Positions 18,394 to 27,761 of a stretch of 37,591 nucleotides of DNA are shown piece after piece. The notes below the pieces were generated by a model. That model was not told where the DNA came from. It ran no database searches and saw only the letters and a program-made list of their open reading frames with translations. This DNA comes from Streptosporangiaceae bacterium. GTDB lineage: Bacteria; Actinomycetota; Actinomycetes; Streptosporangiales; Streptosporangiaceae. The translations under genes were made by a program, and so were the position numbers. Numbering within the stretch: position 1 is the stretch's first letter; every line of letters begins with the position of its first letter. Location of the stretch: assembly GCA_030039155.1 (NCBI GenBank), contig JASHQL010000128.1, positions 1 through 37,591 on the forward strand, in the 5' to 3' direction.

Positions 18394-19438
18394 CATGGCG
18401 GATGGGACAGTTCCCGGTGAGTGGGTCAGCCGCCGGGCGGTGGTGGCGCTCCCTGAGCACCTGGAGGGACCAGCGGCGGCGCGGGCAGCCGAGCAGCTGC
18501 TGCAGGTGATCGCCGACGGCGCCGCGATCGTGATTGCCGATCTGTCGGCCACGGTGTCCTGCGATCACGCCGGTATCGACGCGCTCAGCCGGGCCTATCT
18601 GCGAGCATCGATCACCCAGGCCGAACTGCGGCTGGTGGTGACCACGACCGCAGCCAGGGAACTCGTGACTGCCGCGGGGCTCGACCGGCTCGTGGCGACG
18701 TTCCCCTCAGTGCCCGGTGCGCTCGCGGCGCCGGCCGGCCACGGGCACGACCATCAGCCGGCCGCGGGCCTGCCATGGCGGGCACGCCAGGAGCCCGGCG
18801 AAGCGGACGGGCCGGCGGCCGGCCGGGTGAGCGCCACGGTCCTGCGCCAGATCATCGATGCGCTCGATGACGGGATCGTGCTGACCGATGACGACGGCAC
18901 GATCTTGCTCGCAAGCCGCAGGCTGGCGTCGATGTTCGGATACGAGCAGCGAGAGCTGGTCGGGCAGCCGGTGGAATGCCTGGTTCCCGCGGGCCTGCGG
19001 GAAGCTCACCGCCAGCAGCGGAGCGCATACCGGATGGAGTCAGCGCCGCGGCCGATGAGCCGCCGCGCGCGGCTGGCAGGCATGCGGAAAGACGGATCGA
19101 GCGTGCCGGTGACGATCACCCTGACCCCGGTGCCAACCACCAGCGGCCGGTTCGTTCTCGGTGTCGTCAGGGACGCGACCCGGTCGCCGCGTGCCGAGGA
19201 CCTGGCCAGCATGGCCTGGGCGGCAGCCGTAGCGCAGGACGACCGCGGCCAGGAACTCCTTGGCCGCGTGGTCAGCAGCCTGTTCCGGGTGGGCCAGAGC
19301 CTGCAGGCTGCCGCGGGCCTGCCTGCCGGGCGGGCCAGGGAACGGCTGACCGATGCGATCGAGCGCCTCGACGAAGTGATCCACGACATCCGCGACCATG
19401 TCTTCCGGTCACCTGAAGACGGCTCCCGGCGGAGCTGA
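18394..19438 (+). CDS. STAS + PAS protein with truncated HisKA_3-like C-terminal helix
   Basis: STAS-like VIADLSATVSCDHAGIDALSRAY; PAS LRQIIDALDDGIVLTDDDGTILLASRRLASMFGYEQRELVGQPVECLVP; tail RLTDAIERLDEVIHDIRDHVF. ORF opens at 18233; start is uncertain. Confidence 0.75.
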
Positions 19439-19445
19439 TCGACGG

Positions 19446-19937
19446 CTAGGTCGGGACCCCAGGCAGCCGCAGCTCGCTGCGGCCGGCGACCGGTGGCTGG
19501 CTGGCGATGGCATCGGCGACCCTGGTCAGGAACGACCGCACAGTTGCGGTGGCGATCCGGTGCAAGATGAGCCGGTCGAGCCCGGCGCCGACCGCGCCGC
19601 CCGGCGGCCCGTAGACCCCGTCAAGGCCAAGCAGCGTCGCCTCGTCACCGTCGGGCGCCAGCGTGATATCGGCGTCGAGCACAGGAAAGACCCGCCCGGC
19701 AACTCCGGTCGCCTCCCACCGCACGGCCAGCACCGTCACGGCGCCCCGCCGCACCGGCTCACTGAACTGCACCAGGACCAGCTTCGACAGCGCCGGCACC
19801 GGGCCCACCCAGGCGAAGCCGTCCGTCCACGCCTGATGCGACTGGTCGATGAGCGCGCTCCCCAGGGTCAGGCTGGCCAGCCGCGCTGCCGCGACGGCGG
19901 CGCTGACCTCAGCCCTGACCTCGGCGCCCACGAACAT
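19446..19937 (-). CDS. SRPBCC-fold protein
   Basis: Paralog of 28343-28813 (both contain FPVLDADI and LDR.ILHR.A.AT.R.FLT). ORF extends to 19988; start chosen to match the paralog's MFV. Confidence 0.7.
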   Translation of the reverse strand: MFVGAEVRAEVSAAVAAARLASLTLGSALIDQSHQAWTDGFAWVGPVPALSKLVLVQFSEPVRRGAVTVLAVRWEATGVAGRVFPVLDADITLAPDGDEATLLGLDGVYGPPGGAVGAGLDRLILHRIATATVRSFLTRVADAIASQPPVAGRSELRLPGVPT

Positions 19938-19994
19938 GCCTGCCATGCGATCAGGCCGGCCAGGCCCGAGTGCAGGGCCGAAAGTCACGGCGCT

Positions 19995-20008
19995 GGACCT
20001 GAAGGTCC
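19995..20008 (-). promoter_or_regulatory. DosR-like palindrome upstream of SRPBCC gene
   Basis: GGACCTGAAGGTCC, 6-bp arms, about 58 nt upstream of 19937. Confidence 0.6.
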
Positions 20009-20325
20009 CGGTGCTGCCCGACGACCGTCCCGGCCGCCGGGAAGATCACGCTCTGGTCCGCACCGGGGTCACGGACACCGTGGGACTTGGCATTTGGACG
20101 GGAACGAAGAGCTTGCGGCAGATCCAGCCGGTGCCGCTGGTCTGGCCCGATGGCAACGCCGCGCGGATGGCTCATGCAGACCGCCGCCCGGTGCCGCAGG
20201 CGTGACCACCGTCAGCAGGTGCCGGGCCGGTAGTCTCTGCCTGCTGACTCGACCGCCATGTCGGCTGAGCGGCATCCGCTCCGCCGAATTACGGACCCGG
20301 GCGGCTGTTGAGGAGGTTGACCCTG

Positions 20326-21534
20326 ATGCCGTGCTCGCTGCACGTGGCCTGGGATGAGGGGCTGCTGGCTTATGATTTCGGGCCCGGCCATCCGCTGGCG
20401 CCGGTCCGGGTGCGGCTGACGGTGGAGCTGGCCAGGGCGCTGGGCGTGCTCGGCGAGCCAACCGTGCTGGTGGCGGCGCCCGCGGCGGCGACCGACGCCG
20501 AGCTTGAGCTGGTCCACGACCCCGGCTACCTCGACACGGTGCGGAAGGCCGGCGCCGCGGCCGCCGCAGGCGGCCTGGCCGGCCTGGACCCGGCAGTGTT
20601 GCTGCGGCACGGGCTGGGCACCGCGGACGTGCCGGTGTTCGCCGGGATGCACGAGGCAGCGGCCGGGGTGGCGGGGGCGACCCTGGCGGCGGCGCAGGCG
20701 GTGTGGTCAGGGGCGGCTGAGCACGGGGCGAGCATCGCGGGCGGGCTGCATCATGCGATGCGCGGGCAGGCGAGCGGGTTCTGCGTGTATAACGACCCGG
20801 CGGTCGCGATCGGCTGGCTGCTGGGGCAGGGCGCGCAGCGGATCGCGTATGTGGACATCGACGTGCACCACGGCGACGGGGTGCAGGCCGCGTTCTGGGA
20901 CGACCCGAGGGTGCTGACGATCAGCGTGCACGAGCACCCGGCCACCCTGTTCCCCGGCACCGGACTGCCATCCGAGACCGGCGGCCGCGCCGCCGCCGGC
21001 ACCGCGGTGAACGTGGCGCTGCCGGCCGGCACCCGTGACGCGGGCTGGCTGCGCGCCATCGACGCGGTCGCGCCGCCGCTGCTGCGCGCGTTCGCACCGC
21101 AGATCCTGGTCAGCCAGCACGGCTGCGACACCCACTGGAGCGACCCGCTGGCCGACCTGCAGGTCAGCATCGACGCGCAGCGCGCCGCGCACGCCCTGAT
21201 CCACCAGCTCGCCCACCAGGCCTGCGGCGGCCGGTGGCTGCTCACCGGCGGCGGCGGCTACCAGCTGGTCCAGGTCGTGCCGCGGACCTGGACCCACCTG
21301 CTGGCCGAGGCCGCCGGCGCGCCCATCGACCCGGCCGCCGCCACCCCGCAGCCGTGGCGCGAGCTCGCCGAACACGCCGCCGGTGAGCCGGCCCCGGAGC
21401 TGATGACCGAAGGCGCCGCCGCCAGCTACTCCCGGTTCGACGCCGGCTACGACCCCGCCGACCCCGTCGACCAGGCCATCCTGGCCACCAGGAACGCCAT
21501 CTTCCCCGCACACGGCCTGCTCCCCCTCCCCTAG
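20326..21534 (+). CDS. Histone-deacetylase-family (AcuC-like) deacetylase
   Basis: GGLHHAMRGQASGFCVYNDPAVAIGWLL, YVDIDVHHGDGVQAAFWDDPRVLTISVHE, GGGGYQLVQVVPRTW; AGGAGG RBS at 20311. Confidence 0.9.
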   Translation: MPCSLHVAWDEGLLAYDFGPGHPLAPVRVRLTVELARALGVLGEPTVLVAAPAAATDAELELVHDPGYLDTVRKAGAAAAAGGLAGLDPAVLLRHGLGTADVPVFAGMHEAAAGVAGATLAAAQAVWSGAAEHGASIAGGLHHAMRGQASGFCVYNDPAVAIGWLLGQGAQRIAYVDIDVHHGDGVQAAFWDDPRVLTISVHEHPATLFPGTGLPSETGGRAAAGTAVNVALPAGTRDAGWLRAIDAVAPPLLRAFAPQILVSQHGCDTHWSDPLADLQVSIDAQRAAHALIHQLAHQACGGRWLLTGGGGYQLVQVVPRTWTHLLAEAAGAPIDPAAATPQPWRELAEHAAGEPAPELMTEGAAASYSRFDAGYDPADPVDQAILATRNAIFPAHGLLPLP

Positions 21535-21601
21535 TCCCGGCAGCGCCCTACCCGCCGGCCGGGTCACCGCAGGCCCGAACCGGGCTGAGCCGGCCTGCGC
21601 G

Positions 21602-22297
21602 TCAGATGCCGCTCGACGACGGGCCCGGCCGGTAGGCCCCCAGCGGGCCTGGCACCGGGTGGCGCCGCGGGAAACTGAGCCGGTTCCGAACCGCGATGAC
21701 GCCGTCAACGTGCCACAGCGTGTCGATCAGGGCCTCCGCTACCGACTCGCTGTCGACCGGGCCCGCTATGGTGACGACTCCGCCAGCGACGGTGACCACG
21801 AAGGCGAGCCGGTCCAGGCAGAAGTCGTCACCGACCACGCCGAGCACGGCCGCCTCGACCTCCTCATCAGACCGGTCGTAGACACTGAGCAGGTCAACCC
21901 GGCTGAGCACGCCAACGAGCCGGCCGGTCGCGTCCACCACTGGCAGCCGCTTCACGTGCCGAGCGTGCATGAGCCTGGCTGCCTCGGCCAGGCTGGCCGT
22001 CGGTCGGATGGTCACGGCCGGCCTGGTCATCAGCTTGCCGGCGGTGAGCGCCTCGGCCTTCACCTTGTCCGAGTGCCGCGCCAGCGGCCCTGGCCCGTGC
22101 CCCGCGAACGCCTCCCTGACCAGGAGGTCACCTTCCGAGACCACCCCGATCACGTGATCGTTGTCGTCGAGCACGGGGAACGCGCTGAACCGCCGCTGCT
22201 GCATGACCATGAGGATGTCCTTGAAGGTGGCCTGCTCCCGTACCGCCACGACTTCGCGCGTCATCAGGTCACTGACTGTGCTCGCCATCGTTCTCAT
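21602..22297 (-). CDS. CBS-domain pair + BON domain protein
   Basis: VSDLMTREVVAVREQATFKDILMVMQQRRFSAFPVLDDNDHVIGVVSEGDLL...MTRPAVTIRPTASLAEAARLMHARHVKRLPVVD; C-terminal BON VTVAGGVVTIAGPVDSESVAEALIDTLWHVDGVIAVRNRL. Confidence 0.9.
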   Translation of the reverse strand: MRTMASTVSDLMTREVVAVREQATFKDILMVMQQRRFSAFPVLDDNDHVIGVVSEGDLLVREAFAGHGPGPLARHSDKVKAEALTAGKLMTRPAVTIRPTASLAEAARLMHARHVKRLPVVDATGRLVGVLSRVDLLSVYDRSDEEVEAAVLGVVGDDFCLDRLAFVVTVAGGVVTIAGPVDSESVAEALIDTLWHVDGVIAVRNRLSFPRRHPVPGPLGAYRPGPSSSGI

Positions 22298-22394
22298 CTC
22301 CTCACCTGTGCCTCACCGCCAGCCTGTGGCTGGGTGCCGGCAAGGCAGCAGGGCCGAACGGCTCGGGCTAGCCGGGCGTTCGATGGAGATCACC

Positions 22395-22408
22395 AGACCA
22401 AGGTCCCG
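22395..22408 (-). promoter_or_regulatory. DosR-like box upstream of CBS-BON gene
   Basis: AGACCAAGGTCCCG (rc CGGGACCTTGGTCT). Confidence 0.65.
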
Positions 22409-22444
22409 GCCTTGGCGGGACCTGCGGCGAGGTCCGCCTGATTG

Positions 22445-22903
22445 CTAGCTTCCTGGCCTGCGGATGCGCCGGCCGGTCACCCGCAGCGGGGTAATCCGGA
22501 TGAAATGATCCCGCGCGCCACCTGGCCACGCCTGCAGGCCGGCTGCCTCTGCCGCGGCCCGCTCGCTGTCATCATCGAGGTGATGCGCCGGGCCCTGGAT
22601 GAGCACGCTCCAGCCCACTTGCGTCTGCCGGTCGAACTCATCGACCTCAAACGCCACGCGGTAGTCAGAGACCTGGTCGCCGGTCCGCAGGTCGGCGGTG
22701 GTCAGGCCCTCCGCCTCAGTTCTCAGCAAGATCGCCCCGTCCTGCAGCAGGTAATTGACCGGCAGGACGGTCAAGTCATATGACCCGGTATAGGCGATCC
22801 GGCCGACGCCGCCGGGCGAGATGAGCCGAAGGCACTCTGCCTCGTCGAGCTGCTCGAGGACCGCATCGTTGCTTGCATCGCCAGAGACAGGCTGCTCGGG
22901 CAT
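22445..22903 (-). CDS. PNPOx-like flavin/F420-fold protein
   Basis: GGVGRIAYTGSYDLTVLPVNYLLQDGAILLRTEAE...GWSVLIQGPAHHL; start at MPEQPVSG. Confidence 0.85.
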   Translation of the reverse strand: MPEQPVSGDASNDAVLEQLDEAECLRLISPGGVGRIAYTGSYDLTVLPVNYLLQDGAILLRTEAEGLTTADLRTGDQVSDYRVAFEVDEFDRQTQVGWSVLIQGPAHHLDDDSERAAAEAAGLQAWPGGARDHFIRITPLRVTGRRIRRPGS

Positions 22904-23000
22904 CTCGCACGCTCCCTTCCTGGCTGATTCAACATTTTCCGGCGCGCGCCGGGAGGCGCGCCAACCGGGGCGCGAGATATCGACCCCGGGCAAGGACGAA

Positions 23001-23453
23001 TCAGTTCGCACTCGCGGCGGGCATCGGCACGATGATCACCGGCAGGGTAGCCAGGTGCAGCACCCGGTTCGCGGTCGTGCCGAAGGTGACAAGTGGCAGG
23101 TCATGATGGCTGCTCGAGCCGAGCGCCAGCAGCCTGGCATCCTGCTCGTGCGCCGCGGCGACGATGGCGCGCGCGACGTGCCGGTAGTCCGCCTCCCTGA
23201 TCAGGCCCTCGGCCGGGACGCCGGCGGCGGTGAACTCGGCGACCACCTCGGACACCAGCTTCTCGCCGGAACCGTCCTGGCAATCGACCTGGATCCGGCC
23301 ATAGCGCCCGGCCGAATATTCGTGCACGTGCAGCACCACGACCTTGTCGCCGGTGTCGGCGGCCAGGTCCTTGATCATCTCCACGGCGGCGGTGACGTGC
23401 TTGCCTGGCTCGTGTCGCGCCGCATCGACTGCCAGCACGATGACCTTGCTCAT
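23001..23453 (-). CDS. Universal stress protein-like, lacking canonical ATP-binding loop
   Basis: MSKVIVLAVDAARHEPGKHV...VVVLHVHEYS...LLALGSSSHHDLPLVTFGTTANRVLHLATLPVIIVP. Confidence 0.85.
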   Translation of the reverse strand: MSKVIVLAVDAARHEPGKHVTAAVEMIKDLAADTGDKVVVLHVHEYSAGRYGRIQVDCQDGSGEKLVSEVVAEFTAAGVPAEGLIREADYRHVARAIVAAAHEQDARLLALGSSSHHDLPLVTFGTTANRVLHLATLPVIIVPMPAASAN

Positions 23454-23533
23454 GACGTCCCTCCGATCAGCATGTGCGGCCCACCGCACGTTGTCCTGCA
23501 GCCAACGATATGGACGAGGTCAGCGCCGCAGTA

Positions 23534-23590
23534 GGGACGAAGGTCCGGTCGCGCGGCGTGGCTGGGCGTGCCCGCGATGCCGAAGGTCCT
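23534..23590. promoter_or_regulatory. Two DosR-like boxes between divergent USP and DUF1918 genes
   Basis: GGGACGAAGGTCCG (23534-23547) and GCCGAAGGTCCT (23579-23590, rc AGGACCTTCGGC). Confidence 0.65.
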
Positions 23591-23682
23591 AGCTGCAGGT
23601 GACCAATGCCTGCTGCCCGGCGGGGCGCCGCCGGGCAGCCTGGGCTGACTGAAATCGAGGCACCAGCCGAAGGAGCGCCGGC

Positions 23683-23904
23683 ATGATCGCGAAGGTGGGC
23701 GACACGCTCGTGATGGACGGTGATCATGCAAGAACCGCGGTCGTCCTGGCGGTACCGCATGCCGACGGCTCGCCGCCTTACGTCGTCAAGTGGCTGGCGA
23801 CCGGCCACCTCGCGATGGTATCGCCAGGCGCGTTCAGCCGGATTGTCCCGGCGGCGCAGCCAGCTGGCGCCGGCCGGGCGCCGCTGCCGCAGGCCGGGCG
23901 GTGA
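23683..23904 (+). CDS. DUF1918-type small protein
   Basis: MIAKVGDTLVMDGDHARTAVVLAVPHADGSPPYVVKWLATGHLAMVSPGAFSRIVP. Confidence 0.75.
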   Translation: MIAKVGDTLVMDGDHARTAVVLAVPHADGSPPYVVKWLATGHLAMVSPGAFSRIVPAAQPAGAGRAPLPQAGR

Positions 23905-23942
23905 TCGTGCAGTCTGACCGAACCTCCCGGACGGCGGGGCCA

Positions 23943-23977
23943 GGGACTTCGGCCGGCCAAGTCAGGACCAAGGTCCC
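23943..23977 (+). promoter_or_regulatory. Two DosR-like boxes upstream of the DosR-like regulator
   Basis: GGGACTTCGGCC (23943-23954) and AGGACCAAGGTCCC (23964-23977), about 85-115 nt upstream of the ATG at 24060. Confidence 0.7.
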
Positions 23978-24059
23978 GCGCCGTGCTGGACATGGCAAAG
24001 CTAGGGTGATGATCAGGTCGGCCGCGCGGGCCGGCTGCTGAGCTGAGGAGCTGCGCGAG

Positions 24060-24728
24060 ATGCCGGACCAGGGCACGGACCACGGGAAGATCAAGGTCTT
24101 CCTGCTCGACGACCACGAGATAGTCCGGCGCGGCGTCCGCGAGCTGCTCGAGGCGGAGCCCGACATCGAGGTCGTCGGCGAGGCAGGCACCGCTGATTCG
24201 GCGCTGGCCAGGATTCCCGCGCTGCGGCCGGATGTCGCCGTCCTTGACGTCCGGCTGCCGGACGGTGACGGCGTCACCGTCTGCCGGGAGATCAGGTCCA
24301 AGATGCCGGAAATCGCCTGCCTCATGCTGACCTCGTTCGGCGACGACGAGGCCCTCTTCGACGCCATCATGGCGGGCGCCGCCGGGTATGTGCTCAAGCA
24401 GATCAGGGGCACCGACCTGGTCGGCGCGGTGCGCACGGTCGCGGCCGGCGAGTCGATGCTCGATCCCGAGGCAGCCAGCAAGGTCATGGCCAGGATGCGC
24501 GACCAGGCCGCCAAGGCTGACCCGCTGGCCGGACTGACCGGCCAGGAGCGCAAGATCCTCGAGCTAATCGGCGAGGGCCTGACCAACCGGCAGATCGGCG
24601 AGCGGATGTACCTGGCCGAGAAGACGGTGAAGAACTACGTGTCGGCGCTGTTCGCCAAGCTGGGCATGGAGCGCAGGACCCAGGCGGCCGCGTACGCCGC
24701 GCACGTCTTCGACCCCGGCCAGCGCTAG
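24060..24728 (+). CDS. devR: NarL/DevR-family response regulator, DosR-like
   Basis: [24 protein letters not shown]...[20 protein letters not shown]...[38 protein letters not shown]; recognition helix matches recalled M. tuberculosis DosR (EKTVKNYVS). Confidence 0.9.
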   Translation: MPDQGTDHGKIKVFLLDDHEIVRRGVRELLEAEPDIEVVGEAGTADSALARIPALRPDVAVLDVRLPDGDGVTVCREIRSKMPEIACLMLTSFGDDEALFDAIMAGAAGYVLKQIRGTDLVGAVRTVAAGESMLDPEAASKVMARMRDQAAKADPLAGLTGQERKILELIGEGLTNRQIGERMYLAEKTVKNYVSALFAKLGMERRTQAAAYAAHVFDPGQR

Positions 24729-26434
24729 TCGCGGCCGGCCAGCGGCACTCGCCAGACAAGCTCGGTGCCGCCTGCTTCGGCCCGCTCGACGGTCAGCGAG
24801 CCACCGAGCTTGCTCGCCCGCTGCTCGAGATTGCTCAGCCCGCTGCGCCGCGTCGTGTTCTTGATCCCAGAGCCGTTGTCGCGCACCGTCAGCACCAGGT
24901 CAGTCGCCGCGCGCACCCTGACGTCGACCTGGCTGGCGCCAGCGTGCCTGGCCGCATTGGACAGCGCCTCCCTGAGCGCGCCGAGCATCTGCTCGGCGGC
25001 ATCCTCGGGCACGCCGCCGTCGAGGTTCCCGTCGAGCTGCAGCGACGGGGCGAACCCGAGCAGGCCAGTCATCTCATCGGCGATGCCGAGCACCCGCGCT
25101 CGCAGGCTCTCCGCACCGCCGTCCGGACGTGACTGCAGGCCGAAGATCGCGGTGCGGATCTCCCTGATCGTCTCGTCGAGCGCGTCGACGGACCTGGTGA
25201 CCCGGTCGGCGGCCTCCGGGAGCGTGATCAGCGGAATCGAGCCCTGCAGCGACATGCCGGTCGCGTACAGCCGCTGAATCACCAGATCGTGCAGGTCGCG
25301 GGCGATCCGGTCGCGATCCTCGAACACCGCGAGGCGCTCTGCCTGGGCGCGGTGCTCGGCAAGCTCGAGGGCGATCGCCGCCTGGGCAGCGAACGCGTCC
25401 AGCATGCCGACGGCGGCCGGGGCGAGCGGCGCAGAGCCGGGCCGCCGGCCCGCGGTCAGCACGCCGCGGACGTTGCCAGGGCCGCCAAGCGGCACCACGA
25501 CCGCCGGTCCCAGGTTCATATGCTGCCTGGCGACCGCGTCTGCGCGCTGGTCGGAACCGAAGTCGGCCAGGTCCAGCCGGGTCCCGCTGCTGAGCACGCG
25601 TCCGGAAACCGAATTCTCGGCCGGCAGCACCAGGCCAAGCGCGTCCGCGGCGCCGTCGCCGGCCGCGTGCTCGATCTGCAACCGTGACCGGTCCGCGGTT
25701 GGCAGTGCCAGCACGACCAGGTCAGCGCCGGTGAGCTCGAGCGACTTGCTGGTGATCAGCGCGAGCGCCTGCCCGAGCGGAACGCCGGACAACAGGCTGC
25801 TGAAGACCTCGGCGCTGGCGGTCAGCCAGCGCTGCTGGCGGCGCGCCTCGCTGTACAGCCGCGCGTTCTCGATCGCGACACCGGCCGCGCCGGCCAGCGC
25901 CACCAGGACTGCCTCATCCTCCTCGTCGAAGTGGCTGCCATCGCGCTTCTCGGTGAGGTACAGGTTCCCGTACACCTCGTCGCGGATCCGGATCGGCGCG
26001 CCGAGGAACGAGCGCATCGGCGGGTGGCCCTCGGGGAAGCCGGACGAGAGCTCGTGCCGGGCCAGATCAGCGATCCGCACCGGGCGCGGGTCGGTGATCA
26101 GCGCCCCGAGCAGGCCGCGGCCCTCCGGCCAGTGGTGGATGGCGCGGATCTGGTCCTCGGTCAAGCCGACCGGGATGAACTCAGCCAGGCCGCCGTCTTC
26201 GCCGATCACGCCCATGGCCCCATACTTGGCATCGACCAGCGTCACCGCGGCCTCGACGATGCTGCGCAGCACGACCTCGATGTCGAGCGTGGTGCCGACC
26301 GAGACGATCGCCTCGAACAGCGCGTTGACGCGGTCCCTGGTCGCCACCACAGCCTGCAGCCTGACCTGGAGCTCGTCGAGCAGCTCATCGAGGCGGAGGC
26401 TGGGCAGCAACGCCCGTTGCCTGCGGTCACTCAT
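24725..26434 (-). CDS. devS: GAF-GAF-HisKA_3-HATPase sensor kinase, DosS/DosT-like
   Basis: [31 protein letters not shown]...[32 protein letters not shown]...[26 protein letters not shown]...[14 protein letters not shown]...DNGSGI. Start at MSDRRQ chosen; ORF is longer. Confidence 0.88.
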   Translation of the reverse strand: MSDRRQRALLPSLRLDELLDELQVRLQAVVATRDRVNALFEAIVSVGTTLDIEVVLRSIVEAAVTLVDAKYGAMGVIGEDGGLAEFIPVGLTEDQIRAIHHWPEGRGLLGALITDPRPVRIADLARHELSSGFPEGHPPMRSFLGAPIRIRDEVYGNLYLTEKRDGSHFDEEDEAVLVALAGAAGVAIENARLYSEARRQQRWLTASAEVFSSLLSGVPLGQALALITSKSLELTGADLVVLALPTADRSRLQIEHAAGDGAADALGLVLPAENSVSGRVLSSGTRLDLADFGSDQRADAVARQHMNLGPAVVVPLGGPGNVRGVLTAGRRPGSAPLAPAAVGMLDAFAAQAAIALELAEHRAQAERLAVFEDRDRIARDLHDLVIQRLYATGMSLQGSIPLITLPEAADRVTRSVDALDETIREIRTAIFGLQSRPDGGAESLRARVLGIADEMTGLLGFAPSLQLDGNLDGGVPEDAAEQMLGALREALSNAARHAGASQVDVRVRAATDLVLTVRDNGSGIKNTTRRSGLSNLEQRASKLGGSLTVERAEAGGTELVWRVPLAGRD

Positions 26435-26532
26435 GTATCGGACTCCAGCGCGCGGTGCCGGACGGTTGTGATCATATTCCGCCGCCACTTGGCCGGCCAC
26501 CAGGGCCCGGCCGGTGCCATGGTCCCCAGGCT

Positions 26533-26550
26533 CAGGGACCTCCGTCCCTG
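26533..26550 (+). promoter_or_regulatory. Perfect palindromic DosR-like box upstream of nitroreductase 2
   Basis: CAGGGAC-CTCC-GTCCCTG, 7-bp arms, about 46 nt upstream of the 26596 start and about 100 nt upstream of the kinase start. Confidence 0.75.
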
Positions 26551-26595
26551 CCGGTGCCTGGCTGCCGTCGGCAGGCTTTCACCGAGGTGATCGCG

Positions 26596-27735
26596 ATGAT
26601 CGATGTGGCCGCGGGCGCAGCCGCCGGCCAGCGCCGTGCTAGCTCGCCAGCTCGGCAGCTCGGTCCCGACGATATCGCCGTGATCATCGGCGCCGCTGGC
26701 CGTGCGCCGTCGGTGCACAACACCCAGCCGTGGCGGTTCGCCGTCCGCCAAGACACCGTCGACCTGCTGGCCGACCGCCGGCGGATGCTCAGGATCGCCG
26801 ACCCCGACGGCAGGGAGCTGGTCATCAGCTGCGGGGCCGCGCTGTACGGGATGCGCCTCGGCATGCGCAAGCTCGGCTACGTTCCCGTGGTCGAGCTGCT
26901 GCCAGGGCCAGCCGGCTCCGACCTGCTCGCCAGCGTCAGGGCGGGCAGCCGTGCGGCCACCACGCGGGAGGAACGCGAGCTGCTGGCGGCACTACCGCAC
27001 CGGCACACGCACCGCGGGCCGTTCGATCCTGGGCCGGTGGGTCAGCGGTTGCTCCGCGCCCTGTGCGCCGACGCAGCCGGGGAAGGGGTCAGGCTGGACC
27101 TCATCGAGCATCCGGCACAGCTTGACGAGCTGGCCAGGCTTGCGCTGCTGGCTGCCGAAGCAACCAGGTCGAGCGGGGCCAGGCAGGCAGAAGTCGGCCG
27201 GTGGCTGCGGCCGCCGGCCGGATCCGACCGCGACGGCATCGTCGCCAGGTCGTGGTCAGCCGTGCCGGTTCACCGGGGCAGCGCCGGCCAGGCGTGCCCC
27301 GAGGCAGGCCTGCGGCTCCAGCAGCGGGACTTCGGGCGGGCCGGCCTGCTGCCGGCCGGCGGATCACCGCCGTCGGCGACAGCGGTGCTGTGCACTCCGG
27401 CCGACGCCATGACGGACTGGCTCGCCGCCGGGCAGGCACTGCATCGGCTGCTGTTGCGCGCCGCGACCCGCTGGGTGTTCGCCAGCCTCTACACCGAGCC
27501 GCTGGAGATTCCGCAGATCCGCGAGCAGGTTCGTGCCCGGCTCGGGATCGACGGGATGCCGCAGCTGCTGCTGCAGTTTGGCCGGGCCAACACCACGGCG
27601 GCCACCGCGCGCAGGCAGATCGGCGACGTGCTCCGGGCCGAGAAATCCGGATCAGGACCTTCAGCCCGCAGCGCAGGGACGCAGGACCCTAACGGCAGCG
27701 GACGGCACGAACAAGATCGAGGTGGAGAACGTTGA
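26596..27735 (+). CDS. Acg-type nitroreductase-family protein, second paralog
   Basis: IGAAGRAPSVHNTQPWRFAVRQDTVDLLADRRRMLRIADPDGRELVISCGAALYGMRLGMRKLGY; start at MIDVAAG. Confidence 0.85.
   Translation: MIDVAAGAAAGQRRASSPARQLGPDDIAVIIGAAGRAPSVHNTQPWRFAVRQDTVDLLADRRRMLRIADPDGRELVISCGAALYGMRLGMRKLGYVPVVELLPGPAGSDLLASVRAGSRAATTREERELLAALPHRHTHRGPFDPGPVGQRLLRALCADAAGEGVRLDLIEHPAQLDELARLALLAAEATRSSGARQAEVGRWLRPPAGSDRDGIVARSWSAVPVHRGSAGQACPEAGLRLQQRDFGRAGLLPAGGSPPSATAVLCTPADAMTDWLAAGQALHRLLLRAATRWVFASLYTEPLEIPQIREQVRARLGIDGMPQLLLQFGRANTTAATARRQIGDVLRAEKSGSGPSARSAGTQDPNGSGRHEQDRGGER
27654..27689 (+). promoter_or_regulatory. Two DosR-like boxes upstream of USP
   Basis: AGGACCTTCAGCCC (27654-27667) and GGGACGCAGGACCC (27676-27689). 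Confidence 0.5.
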
Positions 27736-27761
27736 GCTTGGCTCGAGAGGAGGAAGCTCCG

